Origin: Candidatus Proximibacter danicus | Lineage (GTDB): Bacteria; Pseudomonadota; Gammaproteobacteria; Burkholderiales; Rhodocyclaceae | Direction: 5' to 3' | DNA: 64,000 nucleotides | NCBI GenBank assembly: GCA_016710885.1 | Contig: JADJUC010000002.1 | Span: forward strand, 186,001 to 250,000 | Shown here: positions 7,495 through 16,700 of the stretch, piece after piece | Layout of the letters: each line of letters opens with the position of its first letter | How positions within the stretch are numbered: position 1 is the first letter of the stretch | Made by a program: the position numbers and the translations under genes | The notes under the pieces: model-generated | Told to the model about the DNA's origin: nothing | What the model saw: only the letters and a program-made list of their open reading frames with translations | The model's database searches: none

Positions 7495-9668
7495 ATGACC
7501 CATAAAGACATCGTTTTCCGCAAGATCGTGCCCCTGCGCGGTCCGAACATCTGGACCTACCGCCCGGTGCTGGAAGCTTGGGTCGATATCGGCGAACTCG
7601 AGGACTTCCCGTCGAACAAGATCCCCGGCTACTACGAGCGCCTCTCGGCGATGCTGCCCTCGCTGATCGAGCACCGCTGCAGCTACGAAGAGCGCGGCGG
7701 TTTCCTGCGCCGGGTCGAGGAAGGAACCTGGCCAGCGCACATCCTCGAACACGTCACGCTGGAACTGCAGAACCTGGCTGGCCTGCCCGGCGGTTTCGGC
7801 AAGGCACGCGAGATGTCGGAGCGTGGCGTCTACAAGGTCATCGTTCGTGCCTGGCAGGAAGACGTCACCCGCGCTGCGCTCTCGGAAGCGCGCGAGCTGA
7901 TCATGGCGGCGATGGAAGACCGCCCCTTCGATGTCGATGCTGCCATCGAGCGCCTCTCCGACATGGTCGACTCGCTGTGCCTTGGCCCGTCGACCGCCAG
8001 CATCGTCGATGCCGCCGACGACCGCGACATCCCGGCGATCCGCCTGCTCGACGACGGCAACCTGGTCCAGATCGGCTACGGCGCCGCCATGCGCCGCATC
8101 TGGACTGCCGAAACCGATCGCACCAGCGCCATCGCCGAAGGCATTTCGCGCGACAAGGATCTGACTAAGTCGCTGCTGCAGTCCTGCGGCGTGCCGATCC
8201 CGGAAGGCCGGGCTGTCGACAGCCCGGAAGATGCCTGGGATGCCGCCGAGGACATTGGCCTGCCGGTCGTCGTCAAGCCGGTCGATGGCAACCACGGCCG
8301 TGGCGTCTTCATCGACCTGAAGACCAGGGAAGAAGTCGAAATGGCCTACAAGGTCGCGGTCGATGAAGGCAGCGGCGTGCTGGTCGAACGTTCGATCCCC
8401 GGCACCGAACACCGCCTGCTGGTCATCGGCGGCAAGCTGGTTGCCGCCAACCGTGGCGACATGGTGGTGGTCAAGGGCGACGGCAAATCGACGGTGCGCG
8501 AACTGCTCGACATCCAGATCAACTGCGACCCGCGCCGCGGGCCGACCGAGAAGCATCCGCTGTCGATCATCCGTATCGACTCCGCCGCCCGCATCGAACT
8601 CGGGCGCCAGGGGCTGGAAGCGGACTCCGTTCCGGCCGAAGGCCGCGAAGTGCTGGTCCAGCGCAACGCCAACCACGCCTTCGACGTCACCGACGAAGTG
8701 CATCCGGAAACCGCTGCCGCCGCTTCGCTGGCGGCGCGCATCGTCGGGCTGGACATCGCCGGCATCGACCTCGTGGCGCTTGATATCTCGAAGCCGCTGG
8801 CGGAACAGGGCGGCGCCATCGTCGAGGTGAATGCCGGCCCCAGCCTGCTGATGCACCTGAAGCCTGGCGTCGGCAAGCCGCGCCCGGTCGGCAAGGCCAT
8901 CGTCGAACACCTCTTCCCGAACAACACCAGCGGCCGCATTCCGGTCGTCGGCGTCACCGGCACCAAGGGCAAGACCTCGGTCGCCCGCCTGCTTGGCCAC
9001 CTGCTGCAACTGACCGGCAAGCATGTCGGCGTGGCCTGCAGCGACGGCCTGTTCCTCGGCCGCCGCCAGGTCGAAACGCGCAACAGCGCCAACTGGAAAT
9101 CGGCCCGCCGCCTGTTGATGGCGCGCGCCGTCGAAGCTGCGGTGTTCGAAAACGGCGCCGGCACCATCCTCGGCGAAGGCCTGGCCTACGACCGCTGCCA
9201 GGTCGGCGTGGTCACCAACCTCAGCGATGCCGAAGACCTCTCGGTCTACGACGTGCATGACACCGACAAGGCCTACACCGCGCTACGCACGCAGATCGAC
9301 GTGGTCCTGAAAAGTGGCGCTTCGGTCCTCAACGCGGCCGATCCCGCATCGCCAAGATGGCCGAGCTGTCCGATGGCGAAGTGATCTTCTTCGGCATCGA
9401 CCCCGACCTGCCGGTGCTCGCCGAGCATCGCGCCAAGGAAGGCCGCAGTGTCTATGTGCGCGACGGTTACCTGACGCTGGCCATGGGCGACGACGAAGAA
9501 CCGCTGGTCGATATCGCCATGCTGACCGTGACCCCGGCCGGCTGCCCGGCATACCAGATCGAGAACCTGCTCGCCGCCGTTGCCGCAGCCTGGGCGCTCG
9601 ACCTGCCGGCCGACATGATCCGCACCGGCGTGCTGACCTACGAGCTGGACGAAGCCGTCAGCGCCTGA
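7495..9668 (+). CDS. cphA': Cyanophycin synthetase, short form CphA' (one frameshift)
   Basis: The N-terminal cyanophycin synthetase domain (IVPLRGPNIWTYRPVLEAWV) is followed by an ATP-grasp domain (VVVKPVDGNHGRGVFIDL, VERSIPGTEHRLLVIGGKLV, AIVEVNAGPSLLMHL). A Mur-ligase-like domain with P-loop VTGTKGKTSVARLL comes last. After LNAADP the frame breaks. Bases 9343-9345 (CCC) appear to lack one C, and the next frame continues RIAKMAELSDGEVIFFGIDP to the stop at 9666-9668. With that base restored the product is 724 residues, the usual size of the shorter CphA' paralog, which lacks the final Mur-ligase C-domain of CphA. CphA enzymes polymerise Asp and Arg into cyanophycin. The frameshift is in a homopolymer and may be a sequencing error. 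Confidence 0.85.
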
Positions 9669-9720
9669 GCGTCGCTGACACGAATTCATCGAACAAAGAC
9701 CAAGACAGGAATACACGCAA

Positions 9721-12255
9721 ATGGAAGTTTCCCGCACCCGGGCGCTGCGCGGCCCCAACCTGTGGAGCCGACATACGGCCATCGAAGCCATCGTCGCCTG
9801 TAGCGAAAGCGAGCGCTCGATCACCCAGCTGGCCGGTTTCGAAACCCGCCTGCGCGCACGCTTCCCGGAAATCGGCCTGCCGACGACGCTGGAAGGCAAG
9901 CTCTTCTCGCTGGCGCATACGCTGGAAGCCGCAGCACTTGGCCTGCAGTCGCGCGCTGGCTGCCCGGTGACCTTCAGCCGCACCAGCGAAACGGTCGAAA
10001 CCGGCACCTATCAGGTGGTGGTCGAATACTCGGAAGAACCGGTCGGCCGGCTGGCTTTCGAACTGGCTGAAGCGCTGGTTCGCGCCGCGCTAGACGATAC
10101 GCCTTTTGATCTCGCCGACGCCCTCTTCCGGCTCAAGGACCTCGACGGCGACATCCGGCTCGGCCCCTCGACCGGCGCCATCGTGCAGGCCGCCGTCGCC
10201 CGCGGCATTCCCTACCGCCGACTGACCGAAGGCAGCCTCGTCCAGCTTGGCTGGGGCAGCCGCCAGCGCCGCATTCAGGCGGCCGAAACCGACCTCTCCA
10301 GCGCCATCGCCGAGTCGATTGCACAGGACAAGGAACTGACCAAGCAGCTGCTGCACGCCGCCGGCGTTGCCGTGCCGATGGGCCGCCCGGTCAGTGATGC
10401 CGATGACGCCTGGGCCGCTGCGCAGGAAATCGGCGGCGCCGTGGTCGTCAAGCCGCAGGACGGCAACCAGGGCAAGGGCATCACCGTCAACATTACCGGC
10501 CGCGAAGAAGTCATGGCCGCCTACGCCGCCGCCCGCGACCACCGCCGCAACGTGCTGGTCGAACGCTATCTGCCCGGCCACGACTACCGTTTCCTGGTCA
10601 TCGGCAAGACCCTGATCGCTGCCGCCCGCCGCGAGCCGCCGCAGGTCTTCGGCGACGGCGTGCACACCGTGCGCCAGCTGGTCGAGCAGGTGAATGCCGA
10701 CCCGCGCCGTGGCGTTGGTCACGAATCCTCGATGACCAAGATCCGTTTCGACGAAATCGCCCTCGCCCGCCTCGCCAAGCAGGGCTACAGCGCCGACACC
10801 GTGCCGGCCCAGGGCCAGCGCGTCGTGCTGCGCAACAACGCCAACCTGTCCACCGGCGGCTCGGCCACCGACGTCACCGACGACGTGCACCCGGAGCTGG
10901 CCGCCTGCGCCATCGCCGCCGCACAGACCATCGGCCTCGACATCGCCGGCATCGACGTCGTCTGCGAAACCGTGCAGCAGCCGCTCGAAGCGCAAGGCGG
11001 CGGCATCGTCGAAGTCAACGCCGCGCCCGGCCTGCGCATGCACCTCGCGCCGTCCTTCGGCAAGGGCCGCCCGGTCGGCGAAGCCATCATTTCGATGATG
11101 TACGAAGACCCCACCGATGACGGCCGCATTCCCATCGTCGCCGTCGCCGGCACCAACGGCAAGACCACCACCGTGCGCCTGATCGCGCATCTGCTCACGG
11201 TCAGCGGCCTGCGCACCGGCTTCACCGGTACCGACGGCGTCTATATCGAACGCACCCGAATCGACACCGGCGACTGCAGCGGCCCGCGCAGCGCACGCAA
11301 CGTGCTGCTGCACCCGGACGTCGATGCCGCCGTTTTCGAAACCGCCCGTGGCGGCGTGCTGCGCGAAGGTCTCGGCTTTGACCGCTGCGATGTGGCGGTG
11401 GTCACCAACATCGGCATCGGCGACCACCTCGGCCTCAACTACATCAGCACCGTCGACGATCTGGCCGTGGTCAAGCGCGTGATCGTCGACAACGTAGCGC
11501 CGGAAGGTGCTGCCGTGCTCAACGCGGCCGACCCGATGGTGGTCAAGATGGCCGGCCATTGCCCCGGCTCGGTGATCTTCTTCGCGCTCGACCGGAGCAA
11601 CCCGGTCATGTCGCGCCATCGTGCGCTCGGCAAGCGGATGGTCTATGTCGAGAACGGCGCCATCGTCGCGGCACAGGGCAACACCGAACACCGCGTGCCG
11701 CTGGAAGCGATTCCGCTGACGCGTGGCGGCAGCATCGGCTTCCAGGTCGAGAACGCGATGGCCGCCACCGCCGCCGGCTGGGCGCTCGACCTCGACTGGG
11801 AAAGCATCCGCGCCGGCCTCGGCTCCTTCGTTGCCGACGCCACCACCGCCCCCGGCCGCTTCAACCTGTTCAACTACAAGGGCGCCACGCTGATCGCCGA
11901 CTACGGCCACAACCCGGATGCCATCCAGGCGCTGGTCAAGGCCATCGAAACCATGCCGGCCAAGCGCCGCTCGGTGGTCATCAGCGGCGCCGGCGACCGC
12001 CGCGACGAAGACATCCGCCAGCAGACGCAGATTCTCGGCGACGCCTTCGACGAAGTGATCCTCTACGAAGACGCCTGCACCCGCGGCCGCGACGAAGGTG
12101 AAACCATCGGCCTGCTGCGTGCAGGCCTGGCTGGCGCCAAGCGCACCGGCTCGGTCGACGAGATCAAGGGCGAGTTCGTTGCCATCGATACGGCCCTCGG
12201 CCGGCTCGGCTCCGGCGACCTGTGCCTGATCCTCATCGATCAGGTGGAAGTCAGC
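9721..12255 (+). CDS. cphA: Cyanophycin synthetase CphA (native 3' end missing; frame open to 13140)
   Basis: Starting MEVSRTRALRGPNLWSRHTA, the protein has the N-domain, an ATP-grasp domain (VVKPQDGNQGKGITVNI, VERYLPGHDYRFLVIG, IVEVNAAPGLRMHL) and a Mur-ligase domain (VAVAGTNGKTTTVRLIAHL). It also carries the C-terminal Mur domain (TAPGRFNLFNYKGATLIADY, VVISGAGDRRDEDI). The enzyme adds Asp then Arg, each with ATP, to make the cyanophycin storage polymer. Family members end a dozen or so residues after LCLILIDQVE, and here DQVE lies at about 12238-12249. Beyond it the frame stays open for another 290 codons to 13140. That tail is purely antisense to a membrane-protein gene, nirH and nirG, so it cannot be native. 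A deletion, inversion or misassembly at about 12250 is implied. I end the feature where similarity ends. Confidence 0.83.
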
Positions 12256-12509
12256 ATGGCTGCACAGGTCGCGGCATACAGCCGCGGCTGCGCTTCACGG
12301 TCGGCAAGCGCAAACAGATGGAGCGCGCCCCAGCTGACAAGCAGGCCGATCAGCAACGGGATGCCGATCAGTTGCAGCTCGGTGGCCGAAAGTTCGCCGA
12401 GGCGCCCTTGCTGCACCGGTACGGCGGTGAACATGCCGAAGGTCCAGAAGAGGCCAAGGGCGCCGAGGGCTACCAAGGTGGCCACTGCGCGGGTGATCCA
12501 TTTTTCCAT
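12240..12509 (-). CDS. Small two-helix membrane protein after nirH, unknown
   Basis: ATG at 12509 has AGGA eight bases upstream (ccaggaatctcga). The 89 residues start MEKWITRAVATLVALGALGL and contain two hydrophobic helices (about 6-27 and 47-68) joined by a short loop with LGELSATELQLIGIP. They end AATCAAMLTST. It follows nirH in the same direction after a 64-base gap and occupies the place where nirJ often sits. Its 3' end overlaps the last recognisable codons of cphA on the opposite strand. The C-terminus may therefore be native or cut by the same event that removed the cphA stop. I do not recognise the family. Confidence 0.6.
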   Translation of the reverse strand: MEKWITRAVATLVALGALGLFWTFGMFTAVPVQQGRLGELSATELQLIGIPLLIGLLVSWGALHLFALADREAQPRLYAATCAAMLTST

Positions 12510-12573
12510 TCGAGATTCCTGGGGAAGTTTGGCTAATGCGGCCAGCGCGACCAAGGCGCCCGGCCCGGCCTGT

Positions 12574-13077
12574 TCAGCCGGCAATGCGCAAACCGGTTTT
12601 CTTGAGTATCCGGGTCGAGAAGAGGACGTCGTGGCTGCGGCAGGCCGCGCCCAGCAGACTGCGGATTTCGGCAACCTTGGTCAGCACTTCCTCGCGCGAA
12701 CTGCCGTGAACCATGGCAAAGAGGTTGTACGGCCAGGCCGGCAGTGCACGCGGCCGGTGGTAGCAATGGGTCACAGAATCAAGGGCGCCGACCTGGCCGC
12801 CCAGCGTGTCGACCAGCTCATCCGGCACATCCCATACGCTCATGCCGTTGGCGGTGTAGCCGATGGCATAGTGGTTGGGCACGGCGCCGATGCGGCGGAT
12901 CTTGCCGCGCTCCAGCATGGCCTGCATGCGCGCCATCACCACATCCGGAGTAACGCCAAGCTGTTCGGCCAGCGCATGATACGGCTGAGCCACCAGCGGC
13001 AGCCCGGCCTGCGTGGCGACGATCAGGCGTCGGTCCAGATCTTCCGCTTCGTTCGCGTTGTCCATTTCCGCGTTCAT
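12574..13077 (-). CDS. nirH: NirH, siroheme decarboxylase subunit (heme d1 biosynthesis)
   Basis: This 167-residue AsnC/Lrp-like protein contains DLDRRLIVATQAGLPLVAQP, a winged-helix region with LGVTPDVVMARMQAML, and IRRIGAVPNHYAIGYTANGM. The family block HCYHRPRALPAWPYNLFAMV follows. These match the NirD/L/G/H group, which decarboxylates siroheme to 12,18-didecarboxysiroheme on the way to heme d1. The HxYxRPR...WPYNLF segment is shared with the NirL half of the fusion upstream. Its ATG overlaps the nirG stop (ATGA), so translation is coupled. Confidence 0.88.
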   Translation of the reverse strand: MNAEMDNANEAEDLDRRLIVATQAGLPLVAQPYHALAEQLGVTPDVVMARMQAMLERGKIRRIGAVPNHYAIGYTANGMSVWDVPDELVDTLGGQVGALDSVTHCYHRPRALPAWPYNLFAMVHGSSREEVLTKVAEIRSLLGAACRSHDVLFSTRILKKTGLRIAG

Positions 13078-13586
13078 GCCGCGCTCCGGACCGACAGCTT
13101 CATTTCGACGAAGTATTCCTTGAGCTTGGGGAAGGGATAAACGGGCAAACCCGTTGCCGCTTCAATCCTGGCGACGGTTGCCGGAATGCCGTCCTTCGTT
13201 TCGGTGGCCAGCACGAACCACATGTTGAGCGGCGTGTTCAGATCACTTTCACGGCGGTAGTTGTGCGCCACTTCCGGCAATGCGTTGACGGCAGCATTGA
13301 CCCGCTCCCAGTCGGATTCCGGTACGGCCATGGCGGCCAGCACGAAGGCGCCGCCCATGCGTTCGATCTGGAACATCGGGCCGAAGCGAGTGAGCACTTT
13401 CCGTTCAAGCATCGCTTGCAGGCGGGAGAGCAGTTCGTCTTCGCCGATACCGAGCTTTTCGGCAGCAGCGGCATAGGGGCGCTCACAAATCGGGAAATCG
13501 CCCTGCAGGGCATCGATGATGCGGCGATCAACCATATCGATTTCCGCAATTTCCGGCGCCTTGCCGACGCCTTGCCCCTCACGCAT
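13074..13586 (-). CDS. nirG: NirG, siroheme decarboxylase subunit
   Basis: The 170-residue protein reads DMVDRRIIDALQGDFPICER, then LGIGEDELLSRLQAMLERKV, LTRFGPMFQIERMGG, and VAHNYRRESDLNTPLNMWFV with the conserved HNYxRE...MWFV block of the NirD/NirG type. It works with NirH, NirD and NirL in heme d1 synthesis. The ATG at 13586 overlaps the nirDL stop by 8 bases and the gene overlaps nirH at its end, as expected for subunits made together. Confidence 0.88.
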   Translation of the reverse strand: MREGQGVGKAPEIAEIDMVDRRIIDALQGDFPICERPYAAAAEKLGIGEDELLSRLQAMLERKVLTRFGPMFQIERMGGAFVLAAMAVPESDWERVNAAVNALPEVAHNYRRESDLNTPLNMWFVLATETKDGIPATVARIEAATGLPVYPFPKLKEYFVEMKLSVRSAA

Positions 13587-14559
13587 AACGGGCGCCCATC
13601 TGCTTGAAGCGGGTCAGCGAGAACAGGACTTCATGCGGATGCGCCTCGATGCCGACTTCGGCACGCAGGCTGGCAATGCGCAGCTCGACCTCCTCGCGCG
13701 CCTGTCCGTGGATCATGCAGAAGAGGTTGTACGGCCAGTCGGGCGGCACGCGCGGGCGGCGGTAGCAGAGGGTGACGCCCTCGGCCCGCGCCAGGGCGTT
13801 GCCGACCGCTTCGACCTCGGCATCGGGAATGTTGTGCACCAGCATGGCGTTGGCGCGATAGCCGAGCTCGTGGTGACGGACGACAACGCCGAAGCGCTTG
13901 ATGATGCCCTCCTCGCACCAGCGATTGATGCGCTGGAGCACTTCGATTTCCTCGCAGCCGACACGCGAGGCGAGGATGGAAAACGGCCGGATGAAGAACG
14001 GCAACCCTTCCTGCAGCGCCATGACCAGGCGGCGTTCAAGTTCTTCCAGCGGGCGTGGCGGCGCGAAGTTGCGGACGGCAGCCGGGCGTTTCTTCTCGCC
14101 GGGCTTCATGCAGAAGCCAAGGTCGATATGGAACTCCTGCTCCAGCGGCAAACGCAGGATCGGATAACCGGCAGCCTGCTCGATCGCCCCCAGTGCCGCC
14201 TGCAGCCGGCCTTCAGAGCCGGCGGTGACGACGAACCACAGGTTGTAGCGATGTTCGCGCTCGTAGTTATGATTGACCTCGGGAAAGCGGTTGACGGCTT
14301 GCGCCACGATCTCCAGCTTTTCCGGCGGCACGGCCATCGCCGCCAGTGTAGAAGCGCCGATGCGCTTGGGCGCGAAGACCGGCCCGACGCGCGAAATCTT
14401 GCCGGACCGGCGCAATTCCTCCAGCCCCCGGATGACCACTCCTTCAGCCACCCCCAGACGCGAGGCCAGTTCGGCAAACGGCGCCGGACACAGCGGAAAA
14501 TCGCGCTGAAAGTCGTTGAGCAGCCGAAACTGGAGGTCGGAATCGAGGGTTTGTTCCAT
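13579..14559 (-). CDS. nirDL: NirDL fusion, siroheme decarboxylase
   Basis: Two Lrp-like siroheme decarboxylase units are joined in one 326-residue chain. The first half (LQFRLLNDFQRDFPLCPAPF ... VNHNYEREHRYNLWFVVTAG) is NirD-like. The second (LERRLVMALQEGLPFFIRPF ... LCYRRPRVPPDWPYNLFCMI) is NirL-like. The linker contains a charged, Pro-rich stretch around GEKKRPAAVRNFAPPRP. NirD-NirL fusions are known in other denitrifiers. I use the ATG at 14559 (MEQTLDSD). A TTG at 14571 overlapping the nirF stop would add four residues and cannot be excluded. Confidence 0.88.
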   Translation of the reverse strand: MEQTLDSDLQFRLLNDFQRDFPLCPAPFAELASRLGVAEGVVIRGLEELRRSGKISRVGPVFAPKRIGASTLAAMAVPPEKLEIVAQAVNRFPEVNHNYEREHRYNLWFVVTAGSEGRLQAALGAIEQAAGYPILRLPLEQEFHIDLGFCMKPGEKKRPAAVRNFAPPRPLEELERRLVMALQEGLPFFIRPFSILASRVGCEEIEVLQRINRWCEEGIIKRFGVVVRHHELGYRANAMLVHNIPDAEVEAVGNALARAEGVTLCYRRPRVPPDWPYNLFCMIHGQAREEVELRIASLRAEVGIEAHPHEVLFSLTRFKQMGARYA

Positions 14560-14567
14560 GGCGGTTT

Positions 14568-15731
14568 TCAAAAGCCGATGCGGGCGGCGCGGCTGGTGAA
14601 GAAGATACCCGAAGGCGCCTGCGCCGCAAACTCGCCGATCTTGTCGAAGCTGGCAGTATCGTAGATCACCACCTTGTTGTCGTCACGCGCCGAGAGCCAG
14701 ACGGCTTCGCCGCGCGGCGTGAATTCCATGTGCAGGATGGCCTTGCCCGGCGACAGGGTCTTCACCACCTTGCCGGAGAGGGTATCGATAACCTGCACTT
14801 CGGAGTAGTCGGGGAAGGCGAAGTTTACCCAGATCTGGCGACCGTCCGGGCGCGCCATGACGAAGACCGGTTGGCCCTTGACCGGGATGCGGCCGACTTC
14901 CTTCCAACTGATGCCATCCACGACCAGCACTTCGTGGCGACCGATCGCCGGCAGGTAGGCCTTGCCCTGCGCCATCGACCAGCCGCGCAAGTGCGGCATC
15001 TTGAACACCGGCAGTTTTTCCTCACCGCGGCCGTAGCCTTCGAGAATCTTCATGGCGCCCTTCTCCGGCTGCCACAGGTCGAGCAACGCCACGCCGTCCT
15101 CGCCGTAGAGACCGGCCATGAAGTAGCGGCCATCCGGCGTCACCAGCCCGTCGTAGGGTTGCTTGCCGGCCGGAAAGCGCTGCGTCGTCGGCTTTTTCGG
15201 GTCCTTGAAATCGGTGACCCAGATCTCGCCGCCTTCAAACAGGGCATAGGCAAACTTGCCGCCCTGTGCATCGGCCAGACCGACCACCTTGGAGAACTGG
15301 CCCGGAGCGTATTCGGCCGGCACCTCGGAAAGCAGCTCCAAGGTTTCGGCGTCGAAAGCCTTGATACCACCCGGCGCGTAGTTCTGGGCGACGACGATCC
15401 GGCCGTCCTGCGAGATCGAGCCACCAATGGAGTTGCCAGCCTGGATGACGCGCTTGACGATGCGGGCTTCGAGCAGGTCGACCTTGGTCAGACCGCCGTC
15501 GCGACCGAAGATGAAGGCGTAGCGGCCATCGCGGGAATAGACGGTAGAAGCGTGCGAGAGATCGCCGAGTCCTTCGACGCGGGCATAGGGGGCCTTGGTC
15601 GAGGTGTTGATCAGGGTCAGGTGGCCACTGGCGCGCTCGATGACCAGACCGAGGTCACCAGTTCCCCGGAGCGGCTGGCCGGCACAGGCGGAAAGTAGCA
15701 GCACGGAAGCGAGAGCGAGAAATTTGCGCAT
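14568..15731 (-). CDS. nirF: NirF, heme d1 biosynthesis lipoprotein
   Basis: ATG at 15731 gives MRKFLALASVLLLSACAGQP, a lipoprotein signal with lipobox LSAC, so the protein is anchored on the periplasmic side of the membrane. The rest is an eight-bladed beta-propeller related to the NirS d1 domain (STVYSRDGRYAFIFGRDGGL, TPDGRYFMAGLYGEDGVALL, HLRGWSMAQGKAYLPAIGRH). NirF acts in late heme d1 formation in the periplasm. A TTG five codons upstream is also open. It leads the operon nirF-nirDL-nirG-nirH. An FNR-type palindrome lies 192 bases upstream. Confidence 0.92.
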   Translation of the reverse strand: MRKFLALASVLLLSACAGQPLRGTGDLGLVIERASGHLTLINTSTKAPYARVEGLGDLSHASTVYSRDGRYAFIFGRDGGLTKVDLLEARIVKRVIQAGNSIGGSISQDGRIVVAQNYAPGGIKAFDAETLELLSEVPAEYAPGQFSKVVGLADAQGGKFAYALFEGGEIWVTDFKDPKKPTTQRFPAGKQPYDGLVTPDGRYFMAGLYGEDGVALLDLWQPEKGAMKILEGYGRGEEKLPVFKMPHLRGWSMAQGKAYLPAIGRHEVLVVDGISWKEVGRIPVKGQPVFVMARPDGRQIWVNFAFPDYSEVQVIDTLSGKVVKTLSPGKAILHMEFTPRGEAVWLSARDDNKVVIYDTASFDKIGEFAAQAPSGIFFTSRAARIGF

Positions 15732-15922
15732 GACGACCCTGTTCAAGTAATGGCGACACAGACGCCAAGAATGCCCGTTATGCGTGCAGCGGGGTTTGGT
15801 TTACGTCAAAGAAATGTTGGATCGGAGCATCCATTCAGGGCTGCTTCAGCGGTCGGAGCACGCCGCCAAAGGCTTGCCAAGCAGGCTGTTGCACATGATC
15901 GTTGCCGGCAGTCAAGCGAACT
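15732..15922. other. Upstream half of the 300-bp divergent region between nirF and the 16032 gene
   Basis: I see no gene here. On the minus strand a GATCAT (15895-15900) lies at the spacing expected for a -10 element of a class II FNR promoter governed by the palindrome at 15923-15936. Short open frames in this stretch lack ribosome sites. Confidence 0.4.
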
Positions 15923-15936
15923 TTGACTCAGGTCAA
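15923..15936. promoter_or_regulatory. FNR/DNR-type anaerobox TTGACtcagGTCAA
   Basis: A perfect 5-bp inverted repeat, TTGAC-N4-GTCAA, matches the FNR/DNR/NNR consensus TTGAT-N4-ATCAA at 8 of 10 positions. It lies between the nirF operon (minus) and the 16032 gene (plus). Possible -10 elements sit about 30 bases from its centre on both strands (GATCAT at 15900-15895, CAGAAT at 15959-15964), the geometry of class II FNR activation at -41.5. Which regulator binds (oxygen-sensing FNR or NO-sensing DNR/NNR) cannot be read from the site. Confidence 0.65.
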
Positions 15937-16031
15937 GTTTCACCGCGATTGCAAGCGGCAGAATCGACGCGGGGTTGGCTTATACTCGCAGCCTCGCACC
16001 GCAACGCGCTCCACTCCGTTGGCCAAGCCGA

Positions 16032-16526
16032 ATGACTGAAACCGAAACTCCGCCCCGCCCTGCCGGCCGCAAGCTCCTCATCGACATGCTGATCCTGCTG
16101 GCCCTGATCGCACTCGGGGCTGCTGGCTATGTACTCGCGCCACTGTTGACGCCGCGAACGGACGTCACGCTGCCGATGTCGAGCTGCGACCTTGGCGCAA
16201 CGGCCTGCACCATCACCCTGCCGAACGGAGGGCAGGTCGAGGTAGCCATTGCGCCACACCCGATTCCATCGCTCAAGCCACTCCAGTTGCGGGCCATCGT
16301 CAGCGACGCCACGGTGCGCAAGATCGAAATCGATTTCGCCGGTGTCGACATGAAAATGGGATTCAACCGCCCGCTGCTTGAAAATCTGGGAGATGGGCGC
16401 TTCTCGGGACAGGCCAGCCTGCCGGTGTGCATCACGGGGAAAATGCCGTGGGAAGCCACGGTACTCATCGAGACCGGCAGGACCGTCATCGCCGCGCCTT
16501 TCCGCTTTGAGGCGGAAGGTCAGTAG
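16032..16526 (+). CDS. Membrane-anchored periplasmic protein with Cys/Met motifs, unknown
   Basis: The 164-residue protein has one N-terminal transmembrane helix (about residues 14-38) and a periplasmic domain. It carries SSCDLGATACTITLPNG (Cys52, Cys59), DFAGVDMKMGFNRP (Met107, Met109) and LPVCITGKMPWEA (Cys133, Met138). The Cys/Met-rich pattern and the MxMG...P and G-x-Y/F-x-G motifs resemble FixH/YtkA-like and copper-chaperone domains, but I cannot assign a named family. ATG at 16032 is the start that leaves a short N-terminus before the helix. It faces the nirF operon across an FNR-type box and converges with the exbD end, sharing a terminator. A role in periplasmic metal delivery is inference. 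Confidence 0.65.
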   Translation: MTETETPPRPAGRKLLIDMLILLALIALGAAGYVLAPLLTPRTDVTLPMSSCDLGATACTITLPNGGQVEVAIAPHPIPSLKPLQLRAIVSDATVRKIEIDFAGVDMKMGFNRPLLENLGDGRFSGQASLPVCITGKMPWEATVLIETGRTVIAAPFRFEAEGQ

Positions 16527-16641
16527 TCTTTCGGGCGGGTTGGCCTGTCGCGTATTGATTTAGCGCCCTTGCGTTCAAGCTTTTGACCCGATATCGAAAT
16601 ATCTCCGGCAGTTTCAAATTCCAGTTGGAGCCTCCACGTGA

Positions 16642-16672
16642 AAAAGCCCGCAGCATTGAGCCGCGGGCTTTT
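16642..16672. terminator. Bidirectional terminator between the 16032 gene and exbD
   Basis: A 10-bp inverted repeat AAAAGCCCGC / GCGGGCTTTT encloses an 11-base loop. It has T-runs in both directions. It sits between two convergent genes. Confidence 0.75.
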
Positions 16673-16700
16673 GCACAGCAGGGAACACGCGCCGGGAAAA

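Noticed and set aside
7417..9258. 613-codon minus-strand open frame over cphA'
   Set aside because: Antisense to cyanophycin synthetase; no domain, no start context.
10090..11910. 606-codon minus-strand open frame over cphA
   Set aside because: Antisense shadow in GC-rich coding DNA.
12256..13140. Read-through C-terminal extension of cphA as a real fused domain
   Set aside because: The tail is an antisense translation of nirH, nirG and a membrane gene, with no similarity to any domain. It is an artefact of a missing stop.
13516..15698. Plus-strand open frames opposite nirDL and nirF
   Set aside because: Antisense to well-supported heme d1 genes.
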